Of a stretch of 64,000 nt of DNA, positions 59,169 through 64,000 are shown one piece after another; position 1 is the first letter of the stretch, and each line of letters opens with the position of its first letter. Made by a program: the position numbers and the translations under genes. The DNA is from Pseudaminobacter soli (ex Li et al. 2025). Lineage in GTDB: Bacteria; Pseudomonadota; Alphaproteobacteria; Rhizobiales; Rhizobiaceae. Location of the stretch: contig NZ_PXYL01000005.1 of NCBI RefSeq assembly GCF_003012705.1, forward strand, positions 124,001 to 188,000, written 5' to 3'. Under the pieces are notes generated by a model, which was given only the letters and a program-made list of their open reading frames with translations, had not been told where the DNA came from and did no database searches.

Positions 59169-59342
59169 TGCATGCGGCAGTAGCGCCTGCGGAGATTTGT
59201 TTCAAGACGCCTCGAGAAAGCCTTTTGCCGCAACGGCTTGGCGAAGCGGCCAATCTGGCAACGTCCCGCGCGTGGGCCGGATTTCATCCCCCGCCGCCGG
59301 CGCAGAAGCAGAATTGGCGCGCCACAGGGAGACGCCAAGATC

Positions 59343-60095
59343 ATGTTCACGCAGGAAATCATCGACGAAATCCGGACTGCCGCCTGGTCGCTCGGCATCG
59401 AGGCCGAAGCGCTGCTGGCGATTGCGGAAGTGGAAAGCGGCGGCCAGGCCTATGCCCGCGTGGAGGGGCGCAACGAACCGCTGATCCGTTTCGAAGGACA
59501 TTATTTCGACCGGCGCCTTTCGACCGCCAACCAGATCAGGGCGCGGGCGCTCGGCCTCTCTGCGTCGGTCGCCGGCGCGATTGCCAATCCTCGCACGCAA
59601 GAGGCGCGGTGGAGGCTTCTGGCCCGCGCGGCCGAGATCGACCGCAAGGCGGCCTATGAGTCGGTTTCCTGGGGCGTCGGCCAGGTCATGGGCGCCCACT
59701 GGGCATGGCTGGGCTATGCGAATGTCGATGCGCTGGTCGCCGAGGCGCGCAGCGGCGTCGCCGGACAGGTGCGCCTGATGGCGTGCTACATCGACAAAGC
59801 CGGACTGAGTACCGCACTGCGGGACCGGGACTGGACCGCCTTTGCCCGTGGCTACAACGGCCCGGACTACCGCAAGAACAGCTACCATACGAAAATCGCC
59901 GCCGCCTACCGGCGCTACAAGACAAGCGGCGGTGGGGTCGGCCAAACACGGCCCAACAACCTGCCTCCGATCAGCGCCCCCGATGCCGGCCGAAACATCT
60001 CGCCATCCGTGGCCTTGCCGGGTCGGGCGCCGGAACCGCAGAGCGCCCTCGGCGGTTGGTTGCGTGGGCTCAAGGCAATCCTGCTGCGACGGTGA
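59343..60095 (+). CDS. N-acetylmuramidase-domain protein
   Basis: A 250-residue protein with an N-acetylmuramidase (formerly DUF3380) domain that cleaves peptidoglycan; the family is common in phage endolysins and bacterial genomes. The catalytic Glu is in AIAEVESGGQAYA, then IRFEGHYFDR, SWGVGQVMGAHW and FARGYNGPDYRKNSYHTKIA follow. There is no signal peptide. A Pro/Ser-rich C-terminal tail is followed by a hydrophobic GGWLRGLKAILLRR end. The ATG at 59343 is used because upstream sequence is unrelated. A solitary lysozyme gene with no holin nearby could be host or domesticated phage in origin. Confidence 0.85.
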   Translation: MFTQEIIDEIRTAAWSLGIEAEALLAIAEVESGGQAYARVEGRNEPLIRFEGHYFDRRLSTANQIRARALGLSASVAGAIANPRTQEARWRLLARAAEIDRKAAYESVSWGVGQVMGAHWAWLGYANVDALVAEARSGVAGQVRLMACYIDKAGLSTALRDRDWTAFARGYNGPDYRKNSYHTKIAAAYRRYKTSGGGVGQTRPNNLPPISAPDAGRNISPSVALPGRAPEPQSALGGWLRGLKAILLRR

Positions 60096-60170
60096 CGACT
60101 TTGTCTCCGTGACTTGCGGGACCGCCTCTGCTAAATCGGTTGAAATTCCTGTCAAGCTTCAGAGAACCCC

Positions 60171-60812
60171 ATGTCCAGCAAGACCGACACGCTCCTCTCC
60201 CTCCTCGATGGCCAGCCGGTCATTCCGGTGCTGAAGATCGACAATGTGGCCGACGCCGTGCCGCTGGCCCGCGCGTTGGCGAAAGGCGGCCTGCGCGCCA
60301 TCGAGATCACGCTGAGGACGGCGGACGCGCTGGAGGCGATCCGGCGCGTTATCGGTGAGGTCGAGGACGCGATCGTCGGCGCCGGCACCATCCTCGACCC
60401 GCGCCATTTCGAACAGGCCGCCAAGGCCGGCTCGAAGTTCATCGTCAGCCCGGGCGTGACGCGCGAGCTTCTCGTTGCCGCCAGCGACAGCCCGGTTCCG
60501 CTGCTGCCCGGCGCCATTACGCCCGGCGAGATCATGACCGCGCGCGATGCGGGGCTCGATTTCCTGAAATTCTTCCCGGCCGAGCAGGCGGGTGGCGCTG
60601 CCTTCCTCAAGGCGCTTGCCTCGCCTTTCGCAGGCATCCGCTTCTGCCCGACGGGGGGCGTGTCGGCCGGCAATGCCGCAAGCTATCTCGCCCTGCCCAA
60701 CGTCATCTGCGTCGGCGGCTCTTGGGTGGCGCCGGACGACATGGTCAAGGCCGGCGACTGGGCTGGAATCGAAGCTCTCGCACGCGAGGCCACTGGCCTG
60801 CGGAAGGCCTGA
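60171..60812 (+). CDS. eda: KDPG/KHG aldolase (Eda)
   Basis: A 213-residue class I aldolase that splits 2-keto-3-deoxy-6-phosphogluconate to pyruvate and glyceraldehyde 3-phosphate in the Entner-Doudoroff pathway. E45 (AIEITLRT) is the catalytic Glu and K133 (FLKFFPAE) the Schiff-base Lys; GTGGVS-like FCPTGGVSAGNA closes the barrel. Full length and intact. It is not clustered with edd or zwf here. Confidence 0.95.
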   Translation: MSSKTDTLLSLLDGQPVIPVLKIDNVADAVPLARALAKGGLRAIEITLRTADALEAIRRVIGEVEDAIVGAGTILDPRHFEQAAKAGSKFIVSPGVTRELLVAASDSPVPLLPGAITPGEIMTARDAGLDFLKFFPAEQAGGAAFLKALASPFAGIRFCPTGGVSAGNAASYLALPNVICVGGSWVAPDDMVKAGDWAGIEALAREATGLRKA

Positions 60813-60850
60813 GCCGGCTTTCCGCAATTGGGAAAACATCGGCCAAAACG

Positions 60851-60881
60851 AAAAAGCGCCGGACTTGCCGGCGCTTTTTTT
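60851..60881. terminator. Bidirectional rho-independent terminator
   Basis: AAAAAGCGCCGG (60851-60862) pairs with CCGGCGCTTTTT (60868-60879) around ACTTG, with a T-run on the plus strand and an A-run on the other side. It ends both eda and the convergent DUF882 transcript. Confidence 0.92.
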
Positions 60882-60904
60882 GTTCTTGTGTCAGGCGAAG
60901 CCCG

Positions 60905-62737
60905 TCAATTGGTCTCGAAGCGGGCCACCGACAGGAACTGCACGGCCTTGCCCGTGAAGCGGCTCGCATCCGCCACCTGGCTGCCCTTCTGGAAGCCAGC
61001 CGTATAGACCTCGCGCGGCGCCGTGCGGACGATGTTGTAGGCGAAGGACGGCGCCGTGGTGCCTTCCGAAGCCTTCGCGACATAATCCTTGTGCAGGACC
61101 CAGCGCGCAGCATCGGGAGCGGCGGCCAGCGTCACCGACTTGCGGTCAGGCTTGGCATCCTGGGCCGCGGCGCGCGCGGTCTTGGGCGTAGTCTTGGCGC
61201 CAGACGTCGGCGCGACAGGCTCGACCGGGACATCGGCGACCATAGCGGCCGGCTCGGCGGCTGCGGTGGCCAAGGCAGCCATGCGCTCCTTGCTCGCCTT
61301 GATCTCGGCCTGGACGGCTGCTGCCTCGTCAGGCTGAGCCACCTTGGCCGGTTCCGGCAGGGTCGGACGTGCCTGCGGCAGGGCCGCCACCACCATGTCG
61401 CTGCTTTCCGAGACCGTCGTGGGACGGCTGACCGGCAGCGGAATGTTGGCGAGCTTGCCCTTGTCCGTCTCGGCCAGAGCCAGCAGCATCGCTTCCTGCT
61501 GAGTCGGCTTCGCCGGTTCGGCCGGAGGCGTGTAGTCGGGCCGATGCGTCGGCAACGGAATATTGAGGGCCACGGCCTGCGCCTGGGCGCCGGGCGTTCC
61601 CTGGAGCGGGTCTTGCGCCATGCCAAAAGGAACAGTTTCGGGGGCAGCCTCGGCAACCGCCACGGCGTTGCCCAGCTCGCCCTTCGGCCGCGGCGCGAGC
61701 GCCGGCAGCGGCACCCCGCGCGCTGGCAGCGCGGCAACGATGGTTTCAGGCGCCTGGGCAGGCTGCGGCTCGGCCGCATCCACGCCCGGGATCTCGGCGC
61801 GCTGCGCTTCGTCAGGCGACAGGATCTGGATGCCACCCTTGGCCGGGGCAGCCACCACGGTCGCGGCAGGCACCTGCCTGGTGATGGCCTTCGGAGCCGG
61901 CGCGGCCGAGGCGACGACCGGAGCGCTGTCCTCCTCGTCGTCCGATCCACCACCGCCAAACAGGGCAGCCAGAAGTCCGCCGGAGCGCTTGGTGCTCTTG
62001 CTGCCGCCGCTCGCCATGGCAACGGCGAGCTCGCCACCGCTACCCTTGCGGGCTTCATAGGCGGCCAGGGCTTCCTCGAAGCCGGGCAATGGCTTGCCAT
62101 CGCTCGGCACGTGCAGGGTCTTCCCGTTCGGGAACAGCGCGACGAGTTCCTGGCGGCTCATGCGCGGCCAATGACGCACATTGCCGACGTCGAAATGCAC
62201 GAAGGGCGAACCGGAGGTCGGATAATAGCCGACACCGCCGGCCTGCATCTTGAGGCCGATCTCGCGCATTCTCTTGAGCGGCACGTCGGGGAGATAGAAA
62301 TCCATCGCCTTGCCGAGCATGTGCTGGCTCTTTTCGGCGACCATCTTGCTGCGGCTGCGCAGCATCGAGTTGGTAGTCGGCGAACGATAGGCCGACACCA
62401 CGTGGATATATTCGTGGGATCCCGAAGCCCGATAGGCTTCCCAGATCAGGTCGAACAGCCTGGGATCCATCTTGGTGGGCTCGTTGCGGCGCCAGTCGCG
62501 CAGGAACCGGTTGAGATCGGCAAGGCCTGCCGGATCGAACCGCCCGTTGCGCTTGAAGGTGATTTCCTTCTTCTCGCCCGTATGTACGAAATAGAGCTTC
62601 AGACTTCTGGTCTCGGCGCTGGCCGCCGAGGCCACCATCGTAAGGAAACCGAAGGCGGCCATCGAAGAGGCCAGCAGCTTGCGCCAGCCAAACGTTTCGA
62701 GACCGCGCCTGTTTTTGGGTCGCTCGATGCTTATCAA
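60905..62737 (-). CDS. DUF882 (YcbK/M15-type) peptidase-like protein with long tail
   Basis: A protein of about 610 residues with a Tat- or Sec-like signal segment (about 17-41, RKLLASSMAAFGFLT then SAASA). The DUF882 domain, related to M15 D,D/L,D-peptidases such as MepK/YcbK, has Zn ligands in SQHMLGKAMDFYLP (His, Asp) and FVHFDVGNVRHW (His). The C-terminal 380 residues are low-complexity, rich in Ala, Pro, Val, Gln and Glu, with recurring short IPLP..RP motifs. It likely acts in peptidoglycan remodelling. No ATG fits the start; TTG at 62737 is chosen, with TTG at 62815 the alternative. Confidence 0.82.
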   Translation of the reverse strand: MISIERPKNRRGLETFGWRKLLASSMAAFGFLTMVASAASAETRSLKLYFVHTGEKKEITFKRNGRFDPAGLADLNRFLRDWRRNEPTKMDPRLFDLIWEAYRASGSHEYIHVVSAYRSPTTNSMLRSRSKMVAEKSQHMLGKAMDFYLPDVPLKRMREIGLKMQAGGVGYYPTSGSPFVHFDVGNVRHWPRMSRQELVALFPNGKTLHVPSDGKPLPGFEEALAAYEARKGSGGELAVAMASGGSKSTKRSGGLLAALFGGGGSDDEEDSAPVVASAAPAPKAITRQVPAATVVAAPAKGGIQILSPDEAQRAEIPGVDAAEPQPAQAPETIVAALPARGVPLPALAPRPKGELGNAVAVAEAAPETVPFGMAQDPLQGTPGAQAQAVALNIPLPTHRPDYTPPAEPAKPTQQEAMLLALAETDKGKLANIPLPVSRPTTVSESSDMVVAALPQARPTLPEPAKVAQPDEAAAVQAEIKASKERMAALATAAAEPAAMVADVPVEPVAPTSGAKTTPKTARAAAQDAKPDRKSVTLAAAPDAARWVLHKDYVAKASEGTTAPSFAYNIVRTAPREVYTAGFQKGSQVADASRFTGKAVQFLSVARFETN

Positions 62738-62782
62738 ATCAAAAGGCCCTATAGAGTGCCGATTGTCCCCGGATTTGAACCC

Positions 62783-62807
62783 CGGACGACGAGTGCTTTG
62801 TCGTCCG
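62783..62807 (-). promoter_or_regulatory. Leader hairpin before the DUF882 gene
   Basis: CGGACGAC (62783-62790) pairs perfectly with GTCGTCCG (62800-62807) around a 9-base loop, and an adjacent GGTTCAAATCC-like stretch (minus strand) is tRNA-like. If the TTG at 62737 is the start, this lies in the 5' leader. Role unknown. Confidence 0.4.
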
Positions 62808-62948
62808 AATATCAATTCTAATGGTTAATCACTGCTTATTGAAGTCCAAATGCGGTGACACCAAGGCGTTATCCCGGCAAATCATAGCCGTACAAATCAC
62901 GGTAAACGACCAGTTAAAAGGCCCGCCCCACGAAGGGCTATATCGATT

Positions 62949-64000
62949 CTACGAGGCCAGCCTTTCTGCCCGTCCAGTTTCCGGATCGATGCCATACTCC
63001 TTAAGCTTGCGATAAAGGGTCGAGCGGCCGATGCCCAGCCTGCGGGCCACCTCGCTCATCTGGCCATTATAATGGTCGATGGCCAGCCTGATCATGTCCA
63101 GTTCCACATCGGCAAGCGAGCGGACATTGCCGCGCTCGTCCATCGCCTTCAGCATCCCGAAACCGTTGCGGGCTATGGGTTCCGCAGGCGACGTATCGCG
63201 GCTCGTCTCCACCGGCAGCGGGGCTATTTCAGGCGGCAGCGGTGCTGCGTCGGCGGACCGCTCGCTCAACACGACCACGCCTTCCACCTGCGCCCTGATC
63301 TGGGGGAATTCCTCCTCGGTCAGCACATTGTCTTCGCACAGCACGGACGCGCGGAAGACGGCATTTTCGAGCTGGCGGATATTGCCGGGCCAGTCATAGG
63401 CCTGAAGCATCGAAAGCGCGCGGGCGGAAATGTCCATGATGCGGCCGCGCGGCTGCGAAGGCGCGACATTTGCGAGAAAATGCCGCACCAGGGCGGGAAC
63501 GTCCTCGCGCCGTTCACGTAGCGGCGGCACGAAGATGGGGTAAACGTTAAGGCGATAGAACAGGTCTTCGCGGAATTTTCCGTCCTTCACCTGCTGCAGC
63601 AGGTTGCGGTGCGTCGCCGAGATGAACCGGATATCGACCTTCACCGTCGAGCGCCCGCCCACGGGATCGACCTCGCCCTCCTGCACCGCGCGCAGCAGCT
63701 TTACCTGCACGTCCAGCGGCAGGTCGCCGATCTCGTCCAGGAACAGCGTGCCGGTATGCGCCTCGACGAACTTGCCGGCGTGCTTTTCGGTCGCGCCCGT
63801 GAACGAGCCCTTTTCGTGGCCGAACAGGATGCTCTCGACCAGATTGTCCGGGATCGCGCCGCAGTTCACCGTAACGAACGGTTTCGACCGTCGCCCACTT
63901 GAGCCCTGGATCGCTCGCGCGACCAGTTCCTTGCCGACACCGGATTCGCCCTCGATCAGGATCGGGATGTTGGAGGCCGCGGCTTTCTGCCCAAGCCGGA
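62949..64000 (-). CDS. Sigma-54-dependent transcriptional activator, C-terminal part
   Basis: The 5' end lies beyond the window; the 350 residues in view are the AAA+ and DNA-binding domains of an NtrC-type activator. Walker A GESGVGKE is encoded near 63927-63953, the sigma-54 contact loop is GSFTGA near 63792-63809 (Ser in place of the usual Ala), Walker B-like [12 protein letters not shown] and the arginine-finger region RDLFYRLNV-like [11 protein letters not shown] follow, and the C-terminus has a Fis-type helix-turn-helix ([23 protein letters not shown]). The signal-receiving domain is not visible, so the stimulus is unknown. Confidence 0.9.
   Translation of the reverse strand, partial: RLGQKAAASNIPILIEGESGVGKELVARAIQGSSGRRSKPFVTVNCGAIPDNLVESILFGHEKGSFTGATEKHAGKFVEAHTGTLFLDEIGDLPLDVQVKLLRAVQEGEVDPVGGRSTVKVDIRFISATHRNLLQQVKDGKFREDLFYRLNVYPIFVPPLRERREDVPALVRHFLANVAPSQPRGRIMDISARALSMLQAYDWPGNIRQLENAVFRASVLCEDNVLTEEEFPQIRAQVEGVVVLSERSADAAPLPPEIAPLPVETSRDTSPAEPIARNGFGMLKAMDERGNVRSLADVELDMIRLAIDHYNGQMSEVARRLGIGRSTLYRKLKEYGIDPETGRAERLAS

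Noticed and set aside
62755-62800. Possible tRNA gene
   Set aside because: Only a T-loop-like core is present; the T stem mispairs and no acceptor or D arm can be built.
60722-62821. Plus-strand frame of 699 codons opposite the DUF882 gene
   Set aside because: Antisense of a low-complexity Ala/Pro-rich gene; no domain resemblance.
1-64000. CRISPR arrays, rRNA genes or insertion sequences
   Set aside because: No regularly spaced direct repeats, no rRNA-like stretch and no transposase gene were seen on either strand.

Overview
The window looks like a chromosomal segment of a GC-rich alphaproteobacterium of the Hyphomicrobiales, most likely near Mesorhizobium, Aminobacter or other Phyllobacteriaceae. 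This rests on gene families and layout (CsgH-type curli genes, erythronate/threonate genes, a DUF882 peptidase, an intergenic palindrome of the type common in rhizobia), not on a marker gene. No rRNA, complete tRNA gene or CRISPR array is visible.

Layout. 1-5956: the right end of an integrated phage or island: about a dozen tightly overlapping small genes, an excisionase-like gene, a tyrosine integrase, and a duplicated 3' half of tRNA-Arg(CCG) as attachment site. 6445-9489: a curli-type amyloid locus (three curlin-repeat proteins, CsgF, CsgH) with no CsgG or CsgE in view. Its right edge is a deletion scar joining a curlin gene without signal peptide to an AraC regulator gene without its DNA-binding domain. 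9691-14742: a compact D-erythronate/L-threonate operon (denD, ltnD, otnK, otnC, otnI, RidA). 14846-23813: an unassigned catabolic island with a ferredoxin reductase on one side and, divergently, a creatininase-family hydrolase, an ABC importer, a cytosine-deaminase-like amidohydrolase, an FAD oxidase, a RutR-like TetR regulator and a [2Fe-2S] ferredoxin. A RutR-like operator lies between the divergent halves. 23846-28206: an oxidative sugar-acid operon (GntR, IlvD-type dehydratase, SDR, AraD1/GguC-type protein), divergent from a PotABCD-like transporter (28511-32368).

32375-36333: a copper-handling operon (DUF2946-like, PCuAC, SCO, YcnI, CopC-CopD fusion) behind a MerR-type promoter candidate. 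36668-40940: an EmrAB/NodT tripartite efflux pump. 40970-48877: a sugar-type ABC importer with a PLP lyase, a FadR-type regulator, a metallophosphoesterase and an inositol-monophosphatase-family enzyme. 49051-54921: a LysR gene divergent from a D-amino-acid transaminase, polar amino-acid ABC importer and DmpA-type peptidase; a perfect LysR-type box lies between. 54981-60812: RidA, tryptophan 2,3-dioxygenase, an SDR, a DUF533 protein, TrhO, an N-acetylmuramidase and KDPG aldolase. 60905-64000: a DUF882/M15 peptidase-like protein with a long low-complexity tail and the 3' part of a sigma-54 activator gene.

The theme is scavenging: at least four ABC import systems, each beside the enzymes and regulator probably needed for its substrate. 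The most interesting parts are the 14846-23813 island, the curli/AraC deletion scar, the excisionase/integrase overlap, the D-amino-acid/peptide locus and the candidate operators.
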